Made by a program: the position numbers and the translations under genes
The notes under the pieces: model-generated
Database searches by the model: none
What the model was told of the DNA's origin: nothing
What the model saw: only the letters and a program-made list of their open reading frames with translations
Part shown: positions 51,516-60,134 of the stretch, piece after piece
How the letters are laid out: each line of letters begins with the position of its first letter
Position numbering within the stretch: the first letter of the stretch is position 1
Source: Arthrobacter gallicola
GTDB lineage: Bacteria > Actinomycetota > Actinomycetes > Actinomycetales > Micrococcaceae
Assembly (NCBI RefSeq): GCF_014836775.1
Contig: NZ_JACSQD010000006.1
Coordinates: 124,001-188,000 of the forward strand
Direction: 5' to 3'
DNA length: 64,000 nucleotides

Positions 51516-53456
51516 ATGACATCGACGGCGCCTCCTGAATTTCGGTTCTTCGAACCGACGTCTGATGCTGGCCGCTCGAGTTCCCGCCACTCGAATTTCG
51601 ACCGTTCCGGTCCCGTCAGCCCAGATACGGCCTCCAGCCCGGACGCAGAGGACAGGTCGTCCTGCCTGGATACTTTCGCGGCGTCCTCTGCCCCGGACTT
51701 CCCGGCCGCATTCAAAGGCGAACTATCCCTCATTTCCCCTGAGAGTTTGGGCACCGAAGAAGTTGGAACAGTTCTCGCCCGATTAGCAGCCCTGGCTAGC
51801 TGGGCTGTAGCTCAGCAAGCCCGGGTTGTGCACCGGATGGAGGTTTTGATTGCTGCGGAAGTGGAGGAGACGCACCAGAGGCCGGACGAAGGCTTGGCAC
51901 TATCGCTGACAGCGGCCGAGGCCGGCGCGGTGCTGAACATTCCACATATGAGTGCCCTGCAACTTGTTAGCGACTCCGCCCAACTTTGCGGCGACCACAC
52001 GGCAACGCTTGCCGCACTGTCGCACGGACAGATCAGTCACCGCCATGCTCGGGCCGTGCTGGATCAGCTCCAGGGCATTCCGCGTTCGCAGCTTCTTGGT
52101 TTCGAAGCAGAGCTGTTGTCAGCCGCCAGAGGACGGACCTGCGCACAGTTCACTCGAACCGCCCGCCGCCTGAGGGAGCGTCAGTGGCCGGAAACCATTG
52201 CTACCCGTCACCGTTCAGCTCTGGACCGACGGCGGGTCAGCTTTGACCCCGTCGCGGACGGAATGGGCGAACTCTGTGCCCGGATCGCAGTGGAAAAGGG
52301 GCAGGCCATCTTCAATGCTCTGACCTTTGCCGCAGAGGGTGAGCGCAAGGCCGGAGATCCCAGGACAATGGACCAGCTGCGTGCGGACATCTTCACGTCT
52401 TTGATGCTCCATTCCAACGGAATGCCACCTTCCAAAACGCATTTCGATGCCTCTTCTAAACCGCCATCCGCATCAAGTCCGCGACCCGCTGGCCCGTCCA
52501 TGGCCGAAAACTATCTGTCGAGGACCCGCCATCTCGCGGATAGAGATCCCGCGAACCGCGACCGTGGCGACAGCGACCCAGCAAACAGAGACCGTTCCGG
52601 CAGTTCTAGGAGGGACAGTCCGGGCAGAGACCCAGCAGACAGAGACCGTTCCGGCAGAGACCCGGCGGACACCGAGCGTTCGGGCAGCTCCAACAGTTCC
52701 GGCAGTTCTGAGAGGGACAGTTCGGGCAGAGGCCCGGCAGACAGCGAGCGTTCCGGCCCCGACAGAGACTTAGCGAACAAAGACCAGTCAGCGAGTGGGA
52801 GCGAACACCAGGCTGTGGTCGATGCGCACGAACGGGCTGGTGGCTCTCCCGAAGATGGAGACTCTGCGAGTGCAACCGGTTCATCTGGGGAATCCGGTTG
52901 GGACGATTCGTCCGGCATGAGGGCTGAAATCATGGTCCTCATCAGCGCAGAGACCTTGTTCGGAAACAACGACCACTGCGCAGAGCTCAGTGGTGTTGGC
53001 CCCATCTCGGCGGAGGCCGCACGTCGGCTTGCAGAGCAGGCGCTGCACTGGACCGGTTTGGTGCAGGACCCGTCGACTGGTCAGATTCTAGCGGTTGGAC
53101 GGCGCCGAAAGGTTCCGGCCGGACTCAAACGCTGGCTCCAGGCTCGCGATGGGACCTGCCGGTTTCCCGGATGCCGAGTTGGTCCGGCACGTACTGAGAT
53201 CGACCACACGCGTCCCTGGGCCAGCGGAGGCCTCACGGAGCATGGCAATCTCGCCAACCTCTGTCCCAAGCACCATCGATACAAGACACTTGGGTTCTGG
53301 AGATCCCGTCAGAAAGAACCTGGATTTCTCGAATGGATCTCCCCGTTGGGACGTGTTTATCGAACGTCTCCCCAGCTGCACTATGCTCCCGTCCGGGCAG
53401 ACGCCACCGTGGATTCCGCTTCACCCCCCATAGATTCTGATCCTCCTCCGTTTTAG
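51516..53456 (+). CDS. DUF222/HNH endonuclease domain protein
   Basis: A 646-aa protein of the DUF222-HNH type, common and multi-copy in actinobacteria (13E12-like). An unstructured N-terminus (about 1-70) is followed by the helical DUF222 domain (about 80-330: LARLAALASWAVAQQARVVH, ISHRHARAVLDQLQGIP). A highly charged Ser/Asp/Arg insertion of about 100 residues comes next (DRDPANRDRG... type repeats). The HNH nuclease domain is at about 545-615: RDGTCRFPGC, EIDHTRPWASGGLTEHGNL, NLCPKHHRYK. It may be part of a mobile family, but no terminal repeats are evident. ATG 51516 is preceded by GGAAGG at a loose distance. Confidence 0.92.
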   Translation: MTSTAPPEFRFFEPTSDAGRSSSRHSNFDRSGPVSPDTASSPDAEDRSSCLDTFAASSAPDFPAAFKGELSLISPESLGTEEVGTVLARLAALASWAVAQQARVVHRMEVLIAAEVEETHQRPDEGLALSLTAAEAGAVLNIPHMSALQLVSDSAQLCGDHTATLAALSHGQISHRHARAVLDQLQGIPRSQLLGFEAELLSAARGRTCAQFTRTARRLRERQWPETIATRHRSALDRRRVSFDPVADGMGELCARIAVEKGQAIFNALTFAAEGERKAGDPRTMDQLRADIFTSLMLHSNGMPPSKTHFDASSKPPSASSPRPAGPSMAENYLSRTRHLADRDPANRDRGDSDPANRDRSGSSRRDSPGRDPADRDRSGRDPADTERSGSSNSSGSSERDSSGRGPADSERSGPDRDLANKDQSASGSEHQAVVDAHERAGGSPEDGDSASATGSSGESGWDDSSGMRAEIMVLISAETLFGNNDHCAELSGVGPISAEAARRLAEQALHWTGLVQDPSTGQILAVGRRRKVPAGLKRWLQARDGTCRFPGCRVGPARTEIDHTRPWASGGLTEHGNLANLCPKHHRYKTLGFWRSRQKEPGFLEWISPLGRVYRTSPQLHYAPVRADATVDSASPPIDSDPPPF

Positions 53457-53510
53457 TTGCGGCAATTCGAAGGCACCCTCCAGCCCGCTGTCCAAACCGC
53501 CCACTCATCC

Positions 53511-53550
53511 GTTCACCCGTTCACCCGCTCACCCGTTCACCCGTTCACCA
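53511..53550. repeat. 8-bp tandem repeat (GTTCACCC)n
   Basis: Five consecutive octamers GTTCACCC, the third reading GCTCACCC and the last GTTCACCA, lie between the HNH gene and the pseudouridine synthase gene. No coding role. Confidence 0.9.
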
Positions 53551-53617
53551 ACCCAAGCCACCCGCCGATCCCTCTGAACTCCGGCCAGCCCACAGCCGCC
53601 GGTACCCTAGAAGGGTG

Positions 53618-54535
53618 ATGCAATCCCCTCTTCCCGTCCGCAACGGAGTCAACGCCACCAGGCTCCGCCTGCCTGAGGAAGGGTCATGGGAAACAGCAAT
53701 GGACTACGTGCTGGACCGCTTCGGACACGTGGATCCGGACGGGATCATTGACCGGTTCGACCGCGGAGAGGTAGTCGGAATCGGAGGCATCCCCCTGTCG
53801 CGGACGACACCCCTGAACGAACACACGTTCATTTGGTACTACCGGGAACTTCCGCCGGAAGTTCGGCTCCCGGTCGAAATCAGCATCCTGCACCAGGATG
53901 AAAACCTGCTCGTCGTCGACAAACCGCATTTCCTGCCCACCACACCGGGAGGAATGTACGTTGCCGAGTCTGCTCTGATCCGCCTGCGCGTCGCCCTCGG
54001 CATCCCCGACCTGATCCCCATGCACCGGCTGGACCGGATGACCGCCGGAGTTCTCCTGTTTTCAACGAATCCGGAGACCCGCGGCAAGTACCAGGTCATG
54101 TTCGAGAAGCGACGCATCGAAAAGGAATATGAGGCAGTCGCACCGGTCCGTCCGGATCTCGACCTCCCGCTGGTTGTCCGAAGCCGGATGGTCAAATCAC
54201 GCACCTACCTCCTGGCCCAGGAAGTCCCCGGAGAACCAAACGCGGAGACCAGAGTGGAACTCATTGAGGAGTCTGACGGGCTCGGACGCTACCGGCTTCT
54301 GCCGCACACAGGCAAAACCCATCAGCTGCGAGTTCACATGGCATCACTGGGAATCGGCATCCTCAATGACCCCTTCTATCCCGTCCTGCTCGAACAGGCA
54401 CCCGATGACTACAGCCGACCCATGCAGCTGTTGGCTCGGTCGGTAAAATTCACCGACCCGCTCACCCGCGAGCCCGTGGAATACACCAGCCAACTCACCT
54501 TGGACTCCTACCCCATGAAACTTCCTCCGCACTAA
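53618..54535 (+). CDS. RluA-family pseudouridine synthase
   Basis: A 305-aa enzyme that isomerises uridine in rRNA or tRNA. The catalytic Asp is in PMHRLDRMTAGVLLFS. Supporting blocks are ILHQDENLLVVDKPHFLPTT, RRIEKEYEAV, and LPHTGKTHQLRVHMASLGIGI. An N-terminal extension (about 1-80) with VLDRFGHVDPDGIIDRFDRG looks like a degenerate S4-type region. ATG 53618 directly follows AAGGG; GTG 53615 is an alternative. The RNA target cannot be told from sequence. Confidence 0.9.
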   Translation: MQSPLPVRNGVNATRLRLPEEGSWETAMDYVLDRFGHVDPDGIIDRFDRGEVVGIGGIPLSRTTPLNEHTFIWYYRELPPEVRLPVEISILHQDENLLVVDKPHFLPTTPGGMYVAESALIRLRVALGIPDLIPMHRLDRMTAGVLLFSTNPETRGKYQVMFEKRRIEKEYEAVAPVRPDLDLPLVVRSRMVKSRTYLLAQEVPGEPNAETRVELIEESDGLGRYRLLPHTGKTHQLRVHMASLGIGILNDPFYPVLLEQAPDDYSRPMQLLARSVKFTDPLTREPVEYTSQLTLDSYPMKLPPH

Positions 54536-54567
54536 CGAACCCCGCACCCCTGCGAACTGAGCACTGC

Positions 54568-54615
54568 AGGTACTCACAGCCGATCCGCACCCGGCCTTTC
54601 CGGCGGTGAGTACCT
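54568..54615. repeat. 10-bp perfect inverted repeat with 28-nt loop
   Basis: AGGTACTCAC (54568-54577) and GTGAGTACCT (54606-54615) are exact complements; the loop holds a smaller CCGG/CCGG stem. It lies 33 bp after the pseudouridine synthase gene. It may be its transcript end or a structured leader of the next gene; the rest of 54536-54741 shows nothing else. Confidence 0.6.
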
Positions 54616-54741
54616 CCGGCACGCCCGCCGGACGCAGCGGACCTCACAGGACCATCGCAGGCCTCTTGACGTGGGAGATAGGCTGAGGGCCACCTGCCCG
54701 GACAGCAGAATCGGGCCTCACCGTCGAGGTAAGGAGTGGGC

Positions 54742-55968
54742 ATGCATCTCCACCCTTCAGTGCCTGCAAAACCAGTGCCCGCAATGCCTGCAAAGCCACC
54801 GTCACTACGGACGGCGGCTGCTCCAGCCGAACCCGAACCGGATGCACCAGCAGAAGCATCCGAAACATCAACCACACCCGCGGAACAGGCAACCAGCACG
54901 ACGGCGGCATCCACACCCGCACAACAGGCAACCAGCACGACGGCGCCAGCCACCCACGCGGAACAGGCAACCAGCACGACGGCGGCATCCACACCCGCAC
55001 AACAGGCAACCAGCACGACGGCGCCAGCCACGCCCACGGAACAGGCCACCACTGCTGGAAGCACTAACAGCACTGCAAGAACTGCAAGAACTGCAAGAAC
55101 TGCAAGCAGAAGCTCCGTCGACTGGATCCGTCAGGCAACTGCCACAGTCCTGATCCCTGGCTCCGCCGTCTGCACGTATTTCCTGCTGCGTGATGCAGGT
55201 GGTTATCCGGCACTACCCTCAGGCTCTGGACTCCTCAACCAATCCGGTTCGTTCCTAGGCGCAGTCCCCGCCATGTGGGCAGCCTGGCTCCCGGTTTTCG
55301 CAGGATCCCTCGCCTACACGGTCTACCAATGGCTGCCCGCCCAGCGCTTTAACCCGCGCCATGGTTGGACAGGCTGGGCAGCAATTGCCGCCGTCGTACT
55401 GGGAACTCTGTGGCTGTGGGCCGCAACCGAAAACAGTCCGGCAGCTGCCACTGTGATTGCAATGGTTCAGGTGACAACCGGTGTAGCCGTGATCCACACG
55501 ATGAATGGCTGGCCTGCATCAACCCGGACCGAACACCTCATCACCGATATACCCGCAGGTGCGTTTCTCGGCATATCCGTTCTGGCGCTGCTCACCTCAT
55601 TGGGCGGCTGGCTGGCTCAGGCAGGCACCAACCTCGGCGGGTGGGGAGAGGAGGCCTGGACCCTCATCGCTCTGGTTTCGGTTGTTGTTGGTGTCACCAC
55701 CGTCTGTATGACGGACCGCGGACACCTCTCCGTCGCGCTCACCGTGGTCTGGGGGCTCAGCTGCATAGGAATTGCCCGCCTGCTGGAAAGCCCATCCGCC
55801 GTGTGGCCGGCAGTGGGTGCCTTCGCAGCAGCTTTCCTGATCATCGTTTCGGCAAGCTCACGCCGGCATCAGGAGGACCATACCCGGAGACTGGCGGACC
55901 GCCAGAGGCTCAAAGCGGAGTCCAGCGGCCCCGCTGCCGGCGCAGCACCCGGAGCTGCTCACACCTAG
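54742..55968 (+). CDS. multi-pass membrane protein with repetitive Thr/Ala/Gln-rich N-terminus
   Basis: A 408-aa protein of unknown function. The first ~115 residues are cytoplasmic-looking low complexity (EQATSTTAASTPA, QQATSTTAPATHA) encoded by a 78-bp tandem duplication. An Arg/Thr stretch leads into about seven to eight hydrophobic segments (VLIPGSAVCTYFLL, AVPAMWAAWLPVFAGSLAY, WAAIAAVVLGTLWLWA, GAFLGISVLALLTSLGGWLA, LIALVSVVVGVTTV, AVGAFAAAFLIIVSA). The tail is charged. The motif VYQWLPAQRFNPRHGWTGW faintly recalls TspO-like proteins, but I do not assign it. ATG 54742 has AAGGAG at 5 nt. It overlaps the end of the opposing 101-aa gene. Confidence 0.8.
   Translation: MHLHPSVPAKPVPAMPAKPPSLRTAAAPAEPEPDAPAEASETSTTPAEQATSTTAASTPAQQATSTTAPATHAEQATSTTAASTPAQQATSTTAPATPTEQATTAGSTNSTARTARTARTASRSSVDWIRQATATVLIPGSAVCTYFLLRDAGGYPALPSGSGLLNQSGSFLGAVPAMWAAWLPVFAGSLAYTVYQWLPAQRFNPRHGWTGWAAIAAVVLGTLWLWAATENSPAAATVIAMVQVTTGVAVIHTMNGWPASTRTEHLITDIPAGAFLGISVLALLTSLGGWLAQAGTNLGGWGEEAWTLIALVSVVVGVTTVCMTDRGHLSVALTVVWGLSCIGIARLLESPSAVWPAVGAFAAAFLIIVSASSRRHQEDHTRRLADRQRLKAESSGPAAGAAPGAAHT
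54881..55036 (+). repeat. 78-bp tandem duplication inside the membrane protein gene
   Basis: Two 78-bp units (54881-54958, 54959-55036) are nearly identical and encode 26-residue repeats, each made of two related 13-residue halves. The length is a multiple of 3, so the frame is kept. Confidence 0.9.
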
Positions 55969-56215
55969 CCACCTGCTCCACAGCATGCCGCATATTCATT
56001 GCAGCCCGCCTGGCCTGCGAGTTTTCCACTCCATATTCGTTGGCCGGAACCATAAACCGGAGGGTGATCCGCGGAACACCTGCCACTATGTCCAGCTGAT
56101 TCGCCTCCACATGGTGTCCCGCTTCCAGAGCCTCAACGGCGGCATCCATCACAGCCTCCGGCGGATTACCGGGCCGAAGCCCAAGGATATTCAGCTGGAC
56201 TCGGAAAGAAGGCAT
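55910..56215 (-). CDS. small hypothetical protein, convergent overlap with membrane protein gene
   Basis: A 101-aa protein not assigned to a family. It has a mixed alpha/beta look: RVQLNILGLRPGNPPEAVMD, then AVEALEAGHHVEANQLDIVA, VPRITLRFMVPANEY and a helix rich in Arg (ARRAAMNMRHAVEQVARCEQ). GGAGA lies right before ATG 56215. The last 59 bp run antisense to the 3' end of the membrane protein gene. The alternation of hydrophobic residues and the ribosome site favour a real gene. Confidence 0.6.
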   Translation of the reverse strand: MPSFRVQLNILGLRPGNPPEAVMDAAVEALEAGHHVEANQLDIVAGVPRITLRFMVPANEYGVENSQARRAAMNMRHAVEQVARCEQLRVLRRQRGRWTPL

Positions 56216-56305
56216 TCTCCAACGTTAGTCTGCGGGAACAACTGAGCATGACGGCGGCCTCCACCTCCGCGGAACGTCCGGTCAGCCCCACACATCTCAG
56301 GGCGC

Positions 56306-56752
56306 CTAGAGTTCCTGATCCTCCGGATCGAAGGAGGACAGCGGATCGCCCCCACCGTGAGCCGGATCGTCACTGCCGTCTTCCACCGGGTCCACACTCG
56401 GGTCCCCGAAGTCGACGTCGCGGGCTGCTTCGCCAATCGTGGGTTCATCCGGCGGGATCTGCGAATCTCCCTCTTCAAACCGTTCTTCTTCGGTCTCATC
56501 CCGGAGGGTCTGGTCCGACTCCGCTCCGGGCTGACCGGCAAGCGGTTCCTCATTGATCAGGGGATCGTCCTGCCAGGCGTCGGGGTTGTCCTCAGCAGCG
56601 CCAGGGTAGGAAAGTGCCTCTTCAGCCATGAGGTCGTCCTCATCCAGGAGTTCATCGCTTGAAATGATGGACACCTCATCAGGCGTCACTACCGCTTCCA
56701 GATCATCCGCCAGGGCCGGGTTATCGCTGTGGTCCGGGTTCTGTTCAGTCAT
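56306..56752 (-). CDS. small highly acidic hypothetical protein
   Basis: A 148-aa protein with Asp and Glu dominating throughout (SSDELLDEDDLMAEEALSYP, ETEEERFEEGDSQIPPDEP) and almost no basic residues, so it is probably intrinsically disordered. No family recognised. ATG 56752 (MTEQNPDHSDN) is preceded by AAAGG at about 12 nt. It ends 90 bp before the 101-aa gene and points away from the siderophore operon, whose promoter region lies upstream of it. Confidence 0.7.
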   Translation of the reverse strand: MTEQNPDHSDNPALADDLEAVVTPDEVSIISSDELLDEDDLMAEEALSYPGAAEDNPDAWQDDPLINEEPLAGQPGAESDQTLRDETEEERFEEGDSQIPPDEPTIGEAARDVDFGDPSVDPVEDGSDDPAHGGGDPLSSFDPEDQEL

Positions 56753-56951
56753 CAGGGTCGCACCTTTCGATCGGGACGCGGAAAACGTCATATCTAGATA
56801 CTAAGCATACTGAGGGCTGATCCGTGAAGTCATCCCGCCCATCGCGCGCACAGCCGCGCTTACCGTGCCGGCGCATGATTCTGCACCCCAATCCCCCATT
56901 CTGCCGCATGCGACTGAATTACGACACAAAAGTTTGACGTAATACCCAAAG

Positions 56952-56970
56952 TCAGGGAAGGCTTACCTCC
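56952..56970. promoter_or_regulatory. IdeR/DtxR-type iron box upstream of the siderophore operon
   Basis: TCAGGGAAGGCTTACCTCC matches 13 of 19 positions of TTAGGTTAGGCTAACCTAA. It lies 33 bp before the desA start, 13 bp downstream of a TTGACG -35-like hexamer (56934-56939), where repressor binding would block transcription. Confidence 0.7.
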
Positions 56971-57003
56971 GTTACGTTTTTGAGACCTTTGAGGGAGTGC
57001 CAC

Positions 57004-58761
57004 GTGAGCCGTTTACAGCAGCCGGAATACACAGAGCGGTTGAAATCTGGCCGGAGGCAACCCTCCGCCAGGCAACCCGTAGATTCCGCGGCGAACGCCG
57101 CGGCCGCGAAAACCGCGGCCGTGACATCCGAGGCCATGACATCCGAGACTCCCGATCTTTCCGCACTGCTGACCGGCAGCTCGATCCAGCGCTACCTCGA
57201 GGAAAACCAGCTGGGTATGCACTCAGTGGCGGAAACGATCGGTTCTGTGATTCACCCCTGGACCGGACGGCATCCCGCAGATCTCGCTCCCGAAGTCAAT
57301 GCCGTGGACCTGGAGCAGCCTCTCGGCACAATGTCCGCCGCCTTAGAGGAGCTGACACCCCTGTACCTCCGCGATGCCGTCTACTTCCACAACCCAAGCT
57401 ATGCAGCCCATCTAAACTGCCCAGTGGTCATCCCGGCACTGGTGGGCGAAACCATCCTCAGTGCGGTCAACTCCTCAATGGACACGTGGGACCAGAGCGC
57501 AGGTGCAACCCTCATCGAACGCCGTCTGCTGCGCTGGACCGCAGAGAGGCTCGGGCTCGGACCCGCAGCAGACGGCGCTTTCACCAGTGGAGGCACAACT
57601 TCAAATCTGCAGGCCCTACTGATCGCCCGGAACCAGGCGGTTGCCAGACTGCGCACAACCGCAGGATCCACGGCTGAATCAGCAGGCACAGCACGCAGCG
57701 AACCTGGATCCGGCGCCACGGCAGACACCGGCAGCATTGAAGCCACCAACCCGAGAACCGGCACCGAACCCGCAGACCTGCCCGAGGAACGACTCCCCGC
57801 CCTGTTAAGCAAGCTGCGGATCTTCGCATCCGAGAGCAGCCACTTCAGCATCCGCAAGTCAGCGGCACTGCTGGGTCTGGGCGAAGACGCCGTATATCCA
57901 GTTCCGTGCGATTCCAAGCGCAGACTGCGGCACGATGCCCTTCGGCAGGCTCTGGAAGAGAGCCGCGGCCGAAACGAAATTCCCATGGCAATCGTGGCCA
58001 CCGCGGGCACCACGGACTTTGGCAGCATCGACCCGCTGGCCGAATGCGCAGCCCTGGCTGCCGAGTTCGGAGCCTGGCTCCACGTCGACGCGGCCTACGG
58101 CGGCGGCCTGCTCACGTCGCTGAAATACCGGGACAGGCTGTCCGGCATCGAGGCGGCGGACTCCGTGACAGTTGATTATCACAAGACCTTCTTCCAGCCG
58201 GTTTCCGCGAGCGCTGTGCTGGTGCGGAACTCGGACGAACTCCGGCATATCCGCCATTACGCCGATTACCTCAATCCCCAGGCCGCTGCCCACCCGGACA
58301 TTCCCAACCAGGTGGACCACAGCATCCAGACAACACGGCGCTTCGATGCGCTCAAGCTCTGGCTGACCCTGCGCGTGAGCGGAGCAGATGGAATCGGACG
58401 GCTCCTCGATTCTGCGATTGACCTTGCACAGAACATCGGCCTGCAACTCGAACAGGCCTCAGATTTCGAGCTCGCCGCGCCCGTCCAGCTGAGTACGGCA
58501 GTGTTTCGTTTCCGGCCGGATGGCCTGGATGACGACACCTGCGACACCATGAACCGGGAGATCCGTGCCCAGCTGGCTGCGTCCGGAGACGCCGTCATCG
58601 CCGGCACCACTCTGAACGGCCGGAACTATCTGAAGTTCACGCTGCTCAACCCCACAGCGACGCCCGAGGACATCATCCACATCATCACGCTCATCCGCCG
58701 CACCGGCAGCGCCTGGCTCGCAGCAACCGAAGCGTCAGAGGTTTCCGGAGTGGCTGCATGA
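57004..58761 (+). CDS. desA: PLP-dependent decarboxylase of hydroxamate siderophore synthesis (lysine decarboxylase, DesA type)
   Basis: First step of desferrioxamine-type synthesis: decarboxylates lysine (or ornithine) to the diamine. The 585-aa product is a group II PLP decarboxylase: TSGGTTSNLQALLIARNQAV, then SHFSIRKSAALLGLG, IVATAGTTDFGSIDPLAE, the cofactor-Asp block LHVDAAYGGGLL, and the PLP Lys in VTVDYHKTFFQPVSASA. It is longer than usual because of an N-terminal extension (about 55 residues) and a Thr/Ser/Ala-rich insertion at about 218-260. GTG 57004 has GAGGGAG 6 nt upstream. Its stop overlaps the desB start as ATGA. Substrate preference is inferred from the operon. Confidence 0.9.
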   Translation: MSRLQQPEYTERLKSGRRQPSARQPVDSAANAAAAKTAAVTSEAMTSETPDLSALLTGSSIQRYLEENQLGMHSVAETIGSVIHPWTGRHPADLAPEVNAVDLEQPLGTMSAALEELTPLYLRDAVYFHNPSYAAHLNCPVVIPALVGETILSAVNSSMDTWDQSAGATLIERRLLRWTAERLGLGPAADGAFTSGGTTSNLQALLIARNQAVARLRTTAGSTAESAGTARSEPGSGATADTGSIEATNPRTGTEPADLPEERLPALLSKLRIFASESSHFSIRKSAALLGLGEDAVYPVPCDSKRRLRHDALRQALEESRGRNEIPMAIVATAGTTDFGSIDPLAECAALAAEFGAWLHVDAAYGGGLLTSLKYRDRLSGIEAADSVTVDYHKTFFQPVSASAVLVRNSDELRHIRHYADYLNPQAAAHPDIPNQVDHSIQTTRRFDALKLWLTLRVSGADGIGRLLDSAIDLAQNIGLQLEQASDFELAAPVQLSTAVFRFRPDGLDDDTCDTMNREIRAQLAASGDAVIAGTTLNGRNYLKFTLLNPTATPEDIIHIITLIRRTGSAWLAATEASEVSGVAA

Positions 58762-60134
58762 ACCACATGAACCGCCCAAAGACCAACCAGCCCGTCCGGG
58801 ACCTCATCGGCATCGGCGTCGGTCCGTTCAACCTGGGTCTGGCTGCGCTGAGTGAGCCCATCGCAGAGCTGGACGCACTGTTCCTGGACGGCCGCCCCGA
58901 CTTCGACTGGCATCCGGGCATGATGCTGGAAACCGCCCATCTGCAGGTCCCGTTTATGGCAGACCTGGTCTCTCTGGCGGACCCGACATCACGGTATTCG
59001 TTCCTGAACTTCCTCAAGTCCACCGGACGGCTCTACCGTTTCTACATCCGCGAGGATTTCTACCCGCTGCGCGCCGAATTCAACGCTTACTGCCGCTGGG
59101 TTGCCAGGCAGCTGCCAAGCGTCCAGTTCGGCCGTCAAGTCACCGCCATCGACTTTGAACACACGGAGCACGACGGCGGAAGGTACCTGGTCCGAACAGA
59201 GGGCGACGGCGGCACCCAGGTCCACGCGGCCCGCCGGCTGGTACTGGGTACCGGCACCCAACCCGAAGTACCGGCGTCGTGCGCTGGTCTCCTGACCGGC
59301 CCGGGCACCGCGGTGCACAACAGTGACTATGTAAAGTCCAAGGCCAGTCTGCAGGCACAGAAGAGCATTACCGTGGTTGGCAGCGGCCAAAGCGCGGCTG
59401 AGGTTTTCCTCGATCTGCTGCCCGGCAGCGGCCCGGACACATACGAGCTGAATTGGGTAACCCGCTCCGGGCGTTTCTTCCCGCTGGAATACACCAAGCT
59501 GACCCTCGAAATGACGTCCCCCGACTACGTGGACTACTTCCACGCCCTGCCCGCACCCACCCGCGACCGTCTGATCAACACCCAGAAAAACCTCTACAAG
59601 GGCATCGATTCGGCGCTGATCAACGAAATCTACGATGCGCTGTACACCAAAAGCCTCGCCGGCCCGCCCGCGGTGCGGCTGCTTACCGGCACCGAGGTAA
59701 CAGGAACCCGCTTTGATCGGGCCACTGGGCAGCATGTGCTGGAATTACACCACTCCGAGCAGGGCACCTCCGCCCGGCTGTCCACGGGCGGCGTCGTCCT
59801 CGCGACTGGTTATTCCTACCAGGAACCGGAATTCCTGCAGGGCATCAATCACCGGATCCGGCGCGACAGCCGTGGCAGGCTGGACGTGGACCGCAGTTAC
59901 GGAATCGGCGTTGCACCAGCAGAAATCTTTGTGCAGAACGCCGAGCTGCACACCCACGGCTTCACCTCCCCGGACCTTGGTATGGCGGCCTACCGGAACT
60001 CGGCCATCCTGCGGGAAATTCTGGGCTGGGAGTACTACCCAGTGGAAACCAGCACCACGTTCCAGGAATTCGGCCTGACCGGCGTGCATGATTCGAAGCC
60101 CGCACCGGCTCGCAGCGAAGGAGCACTGGCATGA
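58758..60134 (+). CDS. desB: lysine/ornithine N-monooxygenase family (diamine N-hydroxylase)
   Basis: A 458-aa class B flavin monooxygenase that N-hydroxylates the diamine. FAD site DLIGIGVGPFNLGLAAL (about 15-31), the family motif FDWHPGMMLETAHLQVPFMA, NADPH site SITVVGSGQSAAEVFLDLLP, and the C-terminal LATGYSYQEPEFL block. It needs FAD, NADPH and O2. Overlapping ATGA junctions on both sides bind it to desA and desC. Length and motifs fit the DesB/IucD/SidA family. Confidence 0.95.
   Translation: MNHMNRPKTNQPVRDLIGIGVGPFNLGLAALSEPIAELDALFLDGRPDFDWHPGMMLETAHLQVPFMADLVSLADPTSRYSFLNFLKSTGRLYRFYIREDFYPLRAEFNAYCRWVARQLPSVQFGRQVTAIDFEHTEHDGGRYLVRTEGDGGTQVHAARRLVLGTGTQPEVPASCAGLLTGPGTAVHNSDYVKSKASLQAQKSITVVGSGQSAAEVFLDLLPGSGPDTYELNWVTRSGRFFPLEYTKLTLEMTSPDYVDYFHALPAPTRDRLINTQKNLYKGIDSALINEIYDALYTKSLAGPPAVRLLTGTEVTGTRFDRATGQHVLELHHSEQGTSARLSTGGVVLATGYSYQEPEFLQGINHRIRRDSRGRLDVDRSYGIGVAPAEIFVQNAELHTHGFTSPDLGMAAYRNSAILREILGWEYYPVETSTTFQEFGLTGVHDSKPAPARSEGALA

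Noticed and set aside
51516..53456. HNH gene as part of an insertion sequence
   Set aside because: No transposase motif and no terminal inverted repeats or target duplication seen at its flanks.
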